Positions 26,487-35,913 of a stretch of 57,582 nucleotides of DNA are shown piece after piece (the first letter of the stretch is position 1; each line of letters starts with the position of its first letter). The DNA lies in the NCBI GenBank assembly GCA_020629285.1, contig JAHDDP010000021.1:1-57582 (forward strand). Reading direction: 5' to 3'. Below the pieces are notes generated by a model, which saw nothing but the letters and a program-made list of their open reading frames with translations, was not told the origin of the DNA and searched no databases. Source of the DNA: Maribacter sp. (GTDB lineage: Bacteria; Bacteroidota; Bacteroidia; Flavobacteriales; Flavobacteriaceae). The position numbers and the translations under genes were made by a program.

Positions 26487-26648
26487 TCATATTCTTTAGA
26501 ATGGTATTAGGTTTGCCATACTTAAAATTAAACACTATTCAATAACTATAATATTAATGCTATGGCCATCCTACTGATGAGGTATTTCGGGGGAACTAAC
26601 CGATTTGGTGGGTATGGCCTATTTATAAACCAACCACTCAACAAAAAC

Positions 26649-27371
26649 ATGAGAAAATTATTCACCTTATTATTCATTCTTTCAATTTTAATTCCTAACA
26701 AAAGTAATGCTCAAGATAATGGAGCAGTTGTTGCAGGTGCAGTGGGCGCTTTAGCAGCAATTGGTGCGGGTGTCGCGGCAGTAGAGCAAATGAAAGAACG
26801 TGCCGAACTAACTGCAACTGAATGGTTATTGGCTAATAACCCGAACATCAACAGTTTCTCACTTAAAACAATAGATTTTGAAGGAAAAAAATTAAAAGAT
26901 ATGTCTTCGGCATCTGTCATCACATTTAAAATACAAGAATTCGTACCTGCTGATAAACCTGAGCTAGATGGAAAAAAACAAGTTTTATTAGGCTTTACCA
27001 GTCACGGATGGATAAATGAATACGGTATTGATTTTAATAAGGTCAAATGGTTTTTAATCGATGAGCCCGAATGGACAAACATGATGATTTCGTATGTAAA
27101 AATTGCATCTGGAGAACATGATGAAAGCTTAGTAAAATCTACATTAACCAATGGAAAAATTGTAAATAAGGGGGTTAAATTAAAAAGTAAAATGACCATT
27201 CCGTTCTATCAACTTTCTGGAGACATGTATGTTGTAACAGATTACTCTGACGAAATGAAATTTGTATACAATGAAAAATCATTAGGCATCTTTCTAAAAG
27301 ATACCGGTGATTTAGTTCAAATAAAAAGAAGTAGTTTAATTGAACTACACGAGTTCTTTTTTGAGGGATAA
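26649..27371 (+). CDS. Secreted protein of unknown function
   Basis: A 240-residue protein that I do not recognise. MRKLFTLLFILSILIPNKSNAQ is a clear signal peptide, so the start is placed at 26649; an in-frame upstream ATG at 26562 would bury it. The mature start has a small Ala/Gly-rich segment (about 27-45) that may be a short membrane-active helix, then a mixed alpha/beta region with no recognised motif. It is convergent with the transglutaminase operon (11-nt gap) and has no obvious operon partner. Confidence 0.7.
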   Translation: MRKLFTLLFILSILIPNKSNAQDNGAVVAGAVGALAAIGAGVAAVEQMKERAELTATEWLLANNPNINSFSLKTIDFEGKKLKDMSSASVITFKIQEFVPADKPELDGKKQVLLGFTSHGWINEYGIDFNKVKWFLIDEPEWTNMMISYVKIASGEHDESLVKSTLTNGKIVNKGVKLKSKMTIPFYQLSGDMYVVTDYSDEMKFVYNEKSLGIFLKDTGDLVQIKRSSLIELHEFFFEG

Positions 27372-27382
27372 TCAAATTAAAA

Positions 27383-28273
27383 TTATACCTCTGCAGCAAT
27401 ATCTACAGAGACATTCAATTTACTCTGACCACTACCATAAACAACACCTTTTAAAGGTGGCACGTCATAGTAGTCCCTACCCCAACCCACTACTATATGT
27501 TGGTCTTTTGGTATCTGATTATTTGTTGGATCAAAGTCTACCCAACCAAAACCGGGTATATAAATGGCAAACCATGCATGAGAGGCATCTGCACCCACTA
27601 ATTTCTCCTTACCTGGTGCAGGTAGTGTTTCTATATACCCACTAATATATCTAGCAGGCAAACCAACAGAACGTATACAAGCAATGGCAATTTGGGCAAA
27701 ATCTTGACACACACCTTTTTTCTCCTTCATTACCTCTTCTATTGGTGTTGAAATCGTTGAAAATTCTGAATCAAAATCAAAATCGGTATAAATACGTTGC
27801 ATCAATTCATAAGCCGCATTAAAAACCGATCTATTTCCTTTAAAGGATAACTCCGCGTAATCACGTATAGCCTTATCTGTTCTTCTTATAAAAATGGACT
27901 CTAATACATATTGCTTGGCCTCCAATATTTCTGGATGCATGCCGTTCAATGCAGCAAGTGCATCGTTCATGGTAATGCTTTTACAGGCATCGCTATTGAA
28001 AGATTCATGAAATTTGGCATATTCCCTATTAATCTTACTCTTAGTAGTAACCTTCAATGTTTTATGCTCTGTCTGTATAGAAAAACGCGTTATATAATTT
28101 CCAAAGAAATCTTTGCGTTCACTTATTTCCGCGGGTTCCGGTGAAATATCAATACTATATACTATCAACTCTTGCCCTTTAGATTCCCTAGGACGAAGCG
28201 TTGCTATATTATGACAATAGCTCACTGGGGCATTGTAATCGTACTTCGTAATATGTGTAACGTTGAATATCAT
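27383..28273 (-). CDS. Transglutaminase-like cysteine peptidase
   Basis: A 296-residue protein with a bacterial transglutaminase N-terminal domain (about 1-85) and a transglutaminase core. The catalytic triad is Cys189 (KGVCQDFAQ), His232 (ASHAW) and Asp248 (VDFDPTNN). Family members mostly act as peptidases or amidases on isopeptide or peptide bonds. The start is taken as the ATG at 28273; a TTG two codons upstream is possible. It is the third gene of the operon, 2 nt after the ATP-grasp/alpha-E gene, and may process or remove the peptide made by that system (inference). Confidence 0.88.
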   Translation of the reverse strand: MIFNVTHITKYDYNAPVSYCHNIATLRPRESKGQELIVYSIDISPEPAEISERKDFFGNYITRFSIQTEHKTLKVTTKSKINREYAKFHESFNSDACKSITMNDALAALNGMHPEILEAKQYVLESIFIRRTDKAIRDYAELSFKGNRSVFNAAYELMQRIYTDFDFDSEFSTISTPIEEVMKEKKGVCQDFAQIAIACIRSVGLPARYISGYIETLPAPGKEKLVGADASHAWFAIYIPGFGWVDFDPTNNQIPKDQHIVVGWGRDYYDVPPLKGVVYGSGQSKLNVSVDIAAEV

Positions 28274-28275
28274 AA

Positions 28276-30837
28276 TCAAATAGGAAAAGACTGTGTAAAC
28301 AATTGGGTCTGTTTGTCTGTATGATTGAAATAGGTATTTGAGATCGATTGCGATGCTTTGTACAACAAATCTGAAAGTTCCTTTAGTAGTGTATCTAAAT
28401 CTTCTCGTTTAAAATCGGTTTCTGAGTTGGTCTTTGCCAATTTTGTTGAATCTGCCAATCTTAACTTAGAGAATGCTTCAAAAATATTTTTTTGGTAATT
28501 ATTTAATTGATGATCGTATTTAGAATGTGGTAATCGCGCTATATCTTTCTGAATACGGTTGATCATAAAAGTCAATGAACGCGCGTAATCAAGATCGAAC
28601 ACCACCAAATCTAACACATGTGCCAACTCTATATGAGAACGGTAACTGTACCTATATATATTTAAACTTTCATGACTGGTCAATAAATACTCAAGTAAAT
28701 CGTACTCTACTTGCTCATCATACTTTATGGTCAATAAAGCCCTACATTTGGTAATATTCAAGGTACTTTGCTCTAATTGCAGCCCAATAAAGTATAATAG
28801 TAAACCTTGTTGCACCATAATACTTTCTTCAATTAACCCCATAAACGCTATTAGGCGTGTAATTAATTGATTTAAAACCTTAAGTATTTTATTAATGGAA
28901 TGATCTTCACCTTCTACCAGTGAATTCCATATTTTCTGAATATTTTCAAATACGCGCCACATATCCGAAGACCATAGGTTACGTATGGAGTAGTAGGAAT
29001 TACTGAACATGCTTATGGTATGTGCCAAACTACCTATTCTATTTTTATCTAAAATAACGGATAACATTTCTTCATATGGATTGTCCATTGCCAACTTACC
29101 GTCCTTATCCTTACCTATGAATCCTGGGTACGTACCTGTCAATTGCGTAACAGCCTTAAAAAGTACCGTTAACTTTTCTGAATCTGGTTTTTCCGCTCTT
29201 TTTTGATCTATGGCCATTTGGCGCATAACGGTACGTAGAAATCTTGCGTTAACTAGCGTACGACCAACATAACGGCCCGCCCAATATAAATTCTCTGCCG
29301 TTAGACTAGGTAAATCGTCTAGACCAGAAATAGCAATAGATGACTTTTGTTGCCAGTTTCTATTTTTATCCTCTTTAATATCCGCATCATCTAAAATCCA
29401 AAAATCCTTACTAGTACCACCTCTTTGGTTAGACACCCTTACGGTTTCGCCATCTGGAGCTACTCTTACCAAACCACCCGGCATTACTGCATATTGTTCT
29501 TTTGAGGCAATGCAAAATGCTCTGGCCACTACATTTCTAGGTTGTAATTCTTTTTCGCTGAAATTAGGCGCGGTAGAAAAATTAATGCGTTCTTGGGCCA
29601 CAAATCTATACGGGCGTTCTAGAATAACCTTTATAAGATCAGCTAGTTCTTCTTCACTCATTTGCTCGCCAAAATAGATACTCTCCCTATTGGTACGATC
29701 TATTCTTTTGATTACTAATTTCGATATATTCTCAAGTACATAATTTCTTTCTTTCTCTTGCCCACACCACCAAGATGCTATTTGCGGTAATTTCAAATCC
29801 TCATCCATGAAATACTTGGAAATTGCCGGCATAAATGGAATTAAACCAGGATTTTCTATTACTCCGCTTCCTATTGGGTTAATAACGGCGACGTTTTTTC
29901 TTCTTACAACATCCAATAATCCCGCTACCCCTAAATGTGAATCTTCACGAAGTTCTAAAGGATCCGTAAAGGCATCATCTACCCTTCGTAATACAACATC
30001 TATCTGCTTTAAGCCTTGTAGTGATTTCATCCAAAGAAAGCCATCACGCACCACCAAATCATTACCCTGCACTAACGGATAACCTAAAAACGAAGCCATA
30101 TAAGCATGTTCAAAATAGGTTTCGTTATGTGAACCGGGCGTAAGAATAACAATATTAGGGTTCTCCTTTTTACCAGGTGCAGCATCAATAAGCATTTGAT
30201 TGAACTCTTTAAAAAAGCCCGACAAGCGCTTCACCTTCATTTCAGCATACATATCGGGTAAAATTCTACTTGTCGTAGATCTGTTCTCCAATGCATAACC
30301 CATACCGGAAGGTGCTTCTGTACGGTCATTTACAACCCACAATCGCCCATCTGTACCACGGCATAAATCTGCTGCATATATAGACAAGTACTTCTCTAAC
30401 CGAAGCTCCATATCTGAACATTGCCTTAGAAAACCACGATGCCCATAAATGACCTCAAAAGGGACTATTCCATTTTTTATCAGTTTACGTTCCCCATAAA
30501 CATCTTTTAAAACTAAATTAAGTAGTTCTGCCCTTTGCTTTAGTCCTTCTTCAACTTTTGTCCATTCATCTTGGTGCAACATAAACGGAATCACATTCAG
30601 ATTCCACGGCCTATGCATTCCCTTTGGGTCATTGTAAACATTGTAGGTTACCCCATTTTCTGACAATAACCAGTCAATATCTTTTTGTCTAGCGGTTATT
30701 CCGGTGACTCCTAAAGAATCAAAACCGTTTAATAATTTTGTCCAATATGGTTTCATACCGTTGTTCAACGCATACATTTCATCATTACCGCGTTGGGTAC
30801 TATAATTATTGAACCAGTTTGTTTTTGTTGTTGGCAT
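28276..30837 (-). CDS. Circularly permuted ATP-grasp ligase fused to alpha-E domain
   Basis: An 853-residue fusion. The first part (about 1-480) is a circularly permuted ATP-grasp (former DUF404/DUF407); DLCRGTDGRLWVVNDRTEAP and IVILTPGSHNETYFEHAYMA are typical of the family. The second part (about 510-830) is the alpha-helical alpha-E domain (former DUF403; SMFSNSYYSIRNLWSSDMWR). These domains occur together with transglutaminases, and comparative work (Iyer, Aravind and colleagues) predicts that they make or attach peptides through amide ligation. Often they are separate genes; here they are one chain. Substrate unknown. It sits 11 nt after the transglutaminase-amidoligase gene. Confidence 0.9.
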   Translation of the reverse strand: MPTTKTNWFNNYSTQRGNDEMYALNNGMKPYWTKLLNGFDSLGVTGITARQKDIDWLLSENGVTYNVYNDPKGMHRPWNLNVIPFMLHQDEWTKVEEGLKQRAELLNLVLKDVYGERKLIKNGIVPFEVIYGHRGFLRQCSDMELRLEKYLSIYAADLCRGTDGRLWVVNDRTEAPSGMGYALENRSTTSRILPDMYAEMKVKRLSGFFKEFNQMLIDAAPGKKENPNIVILTPGSHNETYFEHAYMASFLGYPLVQGNDLVVRDGFLWMKSLQGLKQIDVVLRRVDDAFTDPLELREDSHLGVAGLLDVVRRKNVAVINPIGSGVIENPGLIPFMPAISKYFMDEDLKLPQIASWWCGQEKERNYVLENISKLVIKRIDRTNRESIYFGEQMSEEELADLIKVILERPYRFVAQERINFSTAPNFSEKELQPRNVVARAFCIASKEQYAVMPGGLVRVAPDGETVRVSNQRGGTSKDFWILDDADIKEDKNRNWQQKSSIAISGLDDLPSLTAENLYWAGRYVGRTLVNARFLRTVMRQMAIDQKRAEKPDSEKLTVLFKAVTQLTGTYPGFIGKDKDGKLAMDNPYEEMLSVILDKNRIGSLAHTISMFSNSYYSIRNLWSSDMWRVFENIQKIWNSLVEGEDHSINKILKVLNQLITRLIAFMGLIEESIMVQQGLLLYFIGLQLEQSTLNITKCRALLTIKYDEQVEYDLLEYLLTSHESLNIYRYSYRSHIELAHVLDLVVFDLDYARSLTFMINRIQKDIARLPHSKYDHQLNNYQKNIFEAFSKLRLADSTKLAKTNSETDFKREDLDTLLKELSDLLYKASQSISNTYFNHTDKQTQLFTQSFPI

Positions 30838-30848
30838 TACCTCTTCAT

Positions 30849-33800
30849 TTACTTCTTACGTAAATCCGTCACATGTGGATATTCAGGATTCACAGGCATC
30901 TCTTTGTATGCAAATGTATTTGAACCTTTCTTAGGTTCTACCATTCTACCCGTAAAATTTGTTGAAGCGACCAATTCTGTAGGAGTAACCTCATCTTGTG
31001 TCATGCCAATATCCCAAAATCTATTTATTCTTCTTGATTCTGCCTCTAAACTATTTACAGGGTAGGTATCATAAGAACGACCACCTGGGTGTGCTACAAA
31101 ATAGGTACAACCACCAATTGACTTATCGTTCCAATCATCAACAATATCAAAAACCAACGGAGTATCTACACCAATTGTAGGGTGTAACGCGGACCATGGT
31201 TCCCAAGCCTTAAAACGAACTCCCGCTACATATTCCCCTTTAGTTCCTGTAGAACTTAGCTCGATCTTTACACCGTTACAGGTTAATGTGTAACGTTTGT
31301 TATTGAAATTATTGACTTTCACCTGTACACGTTCTAAAGAAGAATCTACATACCTTGATGTACCACCACCTGTCATTTCTTCACCAAGTACATTCCATGG
31401 TTCTATAGCCATTCGTAATTCCATTTGAATGTTGTTAACATCTACCATACCGTAAAGTGGAAAGCGGAATTCAAAAAATGGATCAAACCAGTCTAACTTG
31501 AACGGATAGCCCGCTTCGTTCAACTGCTCTACAATATCTTTAATATCTTCTTTTACATAATGTTCCAACAAGAATTTATCATGTAACTCTGTACCCCAAC
31601 GTACCAACTTATGCTTATACGGTTTTTTCCAGAACCAAGATACCAGCGTGCGAACCAATAACATTTGCATTAAGCTCATTTGCGCATGTGGTGGCATATC
31701 AAAAGCTCGTAGCTCTAAAATACCCAAACGCCCAGAAGATGAATCTGGCGAATATAATTTATCAATACAGAATTCTGCCCTATGGGTATTTCCTGTGATA
31801 TCTGTCAACAAATGTCTAAATAATCGATCCGTGATCCAGAATGGCACTTCTTCATCATCAGGTATTTGAGAAAAAGCGATTTCTAGCTCATACAGATTTT
31901 CCAACCGAGCTTCATCTACACGTGGTGCCTGACTCGTTGGTCCTATAAAGGCACCTGAAAATAAATAGGACAATCCTGGGTGATGCTGCCAAAAGGTCAA
32001 CAAGCTTCGTAGTAATTGCGGATTACGTAACAGCGGACTATCTGCCGGAGTTACGCCGCCCAAAGTTACATGGTTACCGCCACCTGTACCGGTGTGCTTG
32101 CCATCTAACATAAATTTCTCTGTACCTAAACGTGCTTGTTTCGCTTCGGCATATAAGGTTAACGTATTATCGGTAAGTTCTTGCCAGTTTTTGGCCGGAT
32201 GCACATTTACCTCAATCACCCCTGGATCAGGCGTTACCTTCAATACTTCTAATCTGTTATCTCTTGGGGGCTCATACCCTTCTAAAATAACCGGAACGTT
32301 CAATTCTTTGGCCGTAGCTTCTATACTTGATACCAAATCTAAAAAGTCTTCGGCACTATCTAATGGCGGTAGATATAAGAACAATTTATTCTCACGAACT
32401 TCTGCACAAATAGCAGTACGCACATACGGATGTTTTCTAGGATGCGATGATGATTTTAAATTTAAACGTTTTTGCAATGCATCTCCCGGTGTAGGTAAAT
32501 CTGGCGTTTTCTCAAACAGCTCTGGTTCTGCAGTTGGCTCTGACGGAATCGGGGGATCTTTAGGTAATGCTGCCAATGGTAATCGTAGACCAATGGCAGA
32601 ATTTCCTGGAGTTAACAACAAGTGCTTATTTCTAAATTTCCACTTGTTGGTCAACCATTTATTGTTCTTTTTGGTCAATGGATACACATGACCAACAGCC
32701 TCTCCAATTCCCGTCTCTAATATCTCACCTAGTTTTCTACGTAGGTGACTGTCGTCCTTATTATATTTTTTAGGATTTACATCAATAGGCAATTTGCCCT
32801 CTTCCCATAAAAAGTAAAATGCATCTTCATAAGCCGGTATTACACTATTTGTCTTACAACCTAAATAACCACCTAAGGTCTTTAAAAATCGCTTTGTAAT
32901 ATTTCTGGGCATTTTATATTCCTGAGAAAAAGATGCCAATAAGCTTGGATCGTTCCAAATTGGTTTTCCATCTTTTCTCCAGTGAATACCTATCAACCAA
33001 CGGGGTAATGCTTCACCAGGGTACCATTTACCTTGTGCATGATGTAGCAATCCGCCCTTTCCAAAAACCTCTAATAAACGAATAGACAATTTACTTGCCA
33101 ATTCTCTTTTATGCTGACCATCTGCAGCGGTATTCCACTCTTCAGATTCCATATCATCTATAGAAACGAAAGTTGGCTCACCACCCATGGTCAAGCGAAC
33201 ATCATTAGCCTGTAATTCTTCTTCTACTTTAAAACCAAGATTATATATAGCATTCCACTGCTCTTCTGTGTATGGCTTTGTTACTCGTGGCGATTCAAAT
33301 ATTCTAGTAACCGAATTTTCAAACTCAAATGTGGTTTCGGCAAAATCACTAAATCCGCTTACCGGTGCCGCACTTTCATATGAAGGCGTACATGCTAACG
33401 GAATATGCCCCTCGCCAGTAAAAAGTCCGGATGTGGCATCTAAACCAATCCATCCCGCTCCTGGCAAATATACTTCTGCCCAAGCATGTAAATCTGTAAA
33501 ATCTTCTTCAGGGCCTGACGGACCGTCCAATGATTTTTCATCTGATTTCAATTGCACTAAATAACCCGATACAAAACGTGCCGCCAATCCTAAATGACGT
33601 AGTGTTTGTACCAACAACCAAGCAAAATCCCTACACGAACCTAATTTGGCTTCTAAGGTTTCTTCACAGGTCTGTACACCAGGCTCCATACGCAATGTAT
33701 AATCCAAGTAATTGTATAATTTACTATTGAGACCTATTAAAAAATCGATACTTCGTTGCGGAGTCAAGTCTATATCATCAACCCATTTTTTTAATAACGG

Positions 33801-34172
33801 ACCACTTTCTACTTTCTCTAAATAAGGTAAAAGTTCTTTTTTTGCTTCTTCAGAATACTTAAAAGGAAATTCTTCACTAGCTTCTTCAACAAAAAAGTCG
33901 AACGGATTAATCGTCTTTAAATCTGCAATGATTTCAACATCAACAGATAGCTCGGTTGTCTTATCCGGGAAAACAATTCGTGCCATATAGTTCCCAAAAG
34001 GATCTTGCTGCCAATTAAAAAAATGATTCTCTGGTTTAATCTTTATAGAGTATGCCTCAATTGGTGTTCTACTATGTGGCGCAGGTCTTAACCGGAATAT
34101 GTGAGGAGATAGATTTATACTTCTATCATAGATATATTTTGTCTTGTGTTTGATTGCAACTTTTAATGCCAT
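30849..34172 (-). CDS. Transglutaminase fused to DUF2126 putative amidoligase
   Basis: An 1107-residue protein. It has a transglutaminase N-terminal domain (about 1-85) and a transglutaminase core with Cys180 (KLGSCRDFAW), His229 (TDLHAW) and Asp245 (IGLDATSG). A long DUF2126 region (about 300-1107) is classed as a putative amidoligase related to glutamine-synthetase-like ligases; it includes DGKHTGTGGGNHVTLGG and GRLGILELRAFDMPPHAQMS. One chain thus combines a probable peptidase and a ligase. It is the first gene of the three-gene operon with the ATP-grasp/alpha-E protein and a second transglutaminase. No signal peptide is seen, so it is cytoplasmic. Confidence 0.9.
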   Translation of the reverse strand: MALKVAIKHKTKYIYDRSINLSPHIFRLRPAPHSRTPIEAYSIKIKPENHFFNWQQDPFGNYMARIVFPDKTTELSVDVEIIADLKTINPFDFFVEEASEEFPFKYSEEAKKELLPYLEKVESGPLLKKWVDDIDLTPQRSIDFLIGLNSKLYNYLDYTLRMEPGVQTCEETLEAKLGSCRDFAWLLVQTLRHLGLAARFVSGYLVQLKSDEKSLDGPSGPEEDFTDLHAWAEVYLPGAGWIGLDATSGLFTGEGHIPLACTPSYESAAPVSGFSDFAETTFEFENSVTRIFESPRVTKPYTEEQWNAIYNLGFKVEEELQANDVRLTMGGEPTFVSIDDMESEEWNTAADGQHKRELASKLSIRLLEVFGKGGLLHHAQGKWYPGEALPRWLIGIHWRKDGKPIWNDPSLLASFSQEYKMPRNITKRFLKTLGGYLGCKTNSVIPAYEDAFYFLWEEGKLPIDVNPKKYNKDDSHLRRKLGEILETGIGEAVGHVYPLTKKNNKWLTNKWKFRNKHLLLTPGNSAIGLRLPLAALPKDPPIPSEPTAEPELFEKTPDLPTPGDALQKRLNLKSSSHPRKHPYVRTAICAEVRENKLFLYLPPLDSAEDFLDLVSSIEATAKELNVPVILEGYEPPRDNRLEVLKVTPDPGVIEVNVHPAKNWQELTDNTLTLYAEAKQARLGTEKFMLDGKHTGTGGGNHVTLGGVTPADSPLLRNPQLLRSLLTFWQHHPGLSYLFSGAFIGPTSQAPRVDEARLENLYELEIAFSQIPDDEEVPFWITDRLFRHLLTDITGNTHRAEFCIDKLYSPDSSSGRLGILELRAFDMPPHAQMSLMQMLLVRTLVSWFWKKPYKHKLVRWGTELHDKFLLEHYVKEDIKDIVEQLNEAGYPFKLDWFDPFFEFRFPLYGMVDVNNIQMELRMAIEPWNVLGEEMTGGGTSRYVDSSLERVQVKVNNFNNKRYTLTCNGVKIELSSTGTKGEYVAGVRFKAWEPWSALHPTIGVDTPLVFDIVDDWNDKSIGGCTYFVAHPGGRSYDTYPVNSLEAESRRINRFWDIGMTQDEVTPTELVASTNFTGRMVEPKKGSNTFAYKEMPVNPEYPHVTDLRKK

Positions 34173-34422
34173 AATACAGTGGGATTTCAGTACTAACTAA
34201 TATAAGCACTAATAACAGCAAAAAGAACACACAATTGCTTAATCGCCAAATTTTTATATATAAAAGAGTTGCAGCCAATTTTATTGATAGATTCCTAAAG
34301 TAAACTTAGAATTGTTGGTTTTTCTTTGGATAGGGCAATGGAGCAAGAAAGAAGAATTGGTAGCGACACACGATAAACATTTTAATTTTTGTAAATTGAC
34401 TATCATACCAAACTCTAAAAAT

Positions 34423-34965
34423 ATGGACAAAGCACTACAAACCATGATTGATAATATGCCCGAGAAAACCGGAAAATCTTTAAGCGAATGGAAGTCCATT
34501 TTGAAAACAAAATCTTTTGCTAAACATTCTGAAGGAGTTAGTTTTCTAAAGAAAGAGCACGGTGTAACACACGGATTTGCAAATACTATTGTCTCTTTAT
34601 CAAAAGAAGAAAATAATTCTCCTGCCGATTTAGTAGCCCAGCAATATAAAGGGAAGGAAAATTTAACTCCTATTTACGAAGCGCTTTTAAAAAAGGTAAA
34701 AACATTTGGTGACGACGTTACCATTACCCCAAAGAAAACTACAGTAAGTATTATTCGAAAAAAACAATTTGCACTTATAAAACCTGCAACCAAAACAAGA
34801 ATAGACCTAGGTCTGAAAATAAAAGATAAACCAACTACAGACCGACTAGAATCATCTGGACCATTTGGTAGCATGTGCACACATAGAGTTCAACTCACTG
34901 ATGCCAGCCAGGTTGATGGTGAATTAATAGGATGGTTGAAGGAGGCGTATGAAAAAGCGGAGTAA
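34423..34965 (+). CDS. DUF4287/DUF5655 domain protein
   Basis: A 180-residue soluble protein. The N-terminal DUF4287-type helical domain (about 1-70; EKTGKSLSEWKSIL and KKEHGVTHGFAN) is followed by a DUF5655-like domain (about 75-178; FGDDVTITPKKTTVSIIRKKQFALIKPATKTRIDLGLK). The second domain probably binds nucleic acid or a nucleotide by analogy with its family, but no function is established. The start at 34423 matches the family; the reading frame is open further upstream, to 34312. It stands alone between the amidoligase operon and the CDF gene. Confidence 0.78.
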   Translation: MDKALQTMIDNMPEKTGKSLSEWKSILKTKSFAKHSEGVSFLKKEHGVTHGFANTIVSLSKEENNSPADLVAQQYKGKENLTPIYEALLKKVKTFGDDVTITPKKTTVSIIRKKQFALIKPATKTRIDLGLKIKDKPTTDRLESSGPFGSMCTHRVQLTDASQVDGELIGWLKEAYEKAE

Positions 34966-35033
34966 TATTTTATGATCTTAAATTTGACTACTAAAAAATA
35001 TCCTTTCATACTCAAGACCGCTACCTTTGTAAT

Positions 35034-35906
35034 ATGGGTATTGAGCAAACGGCAATTAAGACCACGTATTTCAGCATCATAGGTAACATATGCCTGGCTT
35101 TAATTAAAGGTTTTGCTGGTTTTTTCGGTAATTCTTATGCACTTATAGCCGATGCTATTGAATCTACCACAGATATTTTTTCTTCTACTCTCGTACTCTT
35201 AGGTTTTAAATATGCGGAAAGACCAGCAGATGAAAATCACCCATACGGACACGGTAAAATAGAACCTATTATTACGTTTCTTGTCGTTGCCTTTTTAGTG
35301 ATTTCTGCAACGGTTATTGCCTATGAAAGCATCGAAAATATTCAGACTCCCCATAAAGTTCCAAAGGCATGGACATTAATTGTTCTAGGTTTGATAATTG
35401 TATGGAAAGAAATCTCGTACCGCATTGTTATCAAAAAAAGTGAAGAGACCCAAAGCACCTCTTTAAAAGCAGACGCTTGGCATCACAGAAGTGATGCTAT
35501 TACTTCTATAATGGCATTCATTGGTATTTCTATCGCCGTAGTACTTGGCAAAGGTTATGAAACGGCAGATGATTGGGCCGCCCTTATGGCATCGGGCTTT
35601 ATTCTTTACAATAGCTATTTAATTCTAAGACCTGCTTTAGGAGAAATAATGGACGAACAACGTTACGACGACCTTTTAGAAGAAATTAGAATTAAATCAT
35701 TAGAAGTGCCAGGTGTTACAGGTACCGAAAAATGTTTTATTCGCAAAGCAGGAATGAAGTTTCATGTGGACTTACATGCCATGGTAGATGGTGAAATTTC
35801 TGTTACCGAAGGGCATGACATTGCCCACCTGCTACAAGATCATCTTAATAGAGAAATCCCTAACCTAGAACATGTACTGATTCATATTGAACCTGATGAT
35901 CTTTAA
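35034..35906 (+). CDS. Cation diffusion facilitator family metal exporter
   Basis: A 290-residue CDF protein with six membrane helices (about 10-205) and a C-terminal ferredoxin-like metal-sensing domain (about 210-290). Transport-site residues are Glu43 and Asp47 in ESTTD (helix 2) and His150 and Asp154 in HHRSD (helix 5). In the E. coli FieF/YiiP family the first position is Asp; Glu here may shift metal preference among Zn, Fe, Mn and Co. HPYGHGK between helices 2 and 3 is a family hallmark. It is convergent with the flavin reductase gene, with a 7-nt gap. Confidence 0.9.
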   Translation: MGIEQTAIKTTYFSIIGNICLALIKGFAGFFGNSYALIADAIESTTDIFSSTLVLLGFKYAERPADENHPYGHGKIEPIITFLVVAFLVISATVIAYESIENIQTPHKVPKAWTLIVLGLIIVWKEISYRIVIKKSEETQSTSLKADAWHHRSDAITSIMAFIGISIAVVLGKGYETADDWAALMASGFILYNSYLILRPALGEIMDEQRYDDLLEEIRIKSLEVPGVTGTEKCFIRKAGMKFHVDLHAMVDGEISVTEGHDIAHLLQDHLNREIPNLEHVLIHIEPDDL

Positions 35907-35913
35907 TTAAGAA

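Noticed and set aside
32092-32691. 199-codon open frame antisense to the transglutaminase-DUF2126 gene
   Set aside because: It lies wholly inside a gene with strong domain evidence; its translation is Ser-rich and has no recognisable motif.
33187-33564. 125-codon open frame antisense to the same gene
   Set aside because: Shadow of the transglutaminase core; no start context and no domain.
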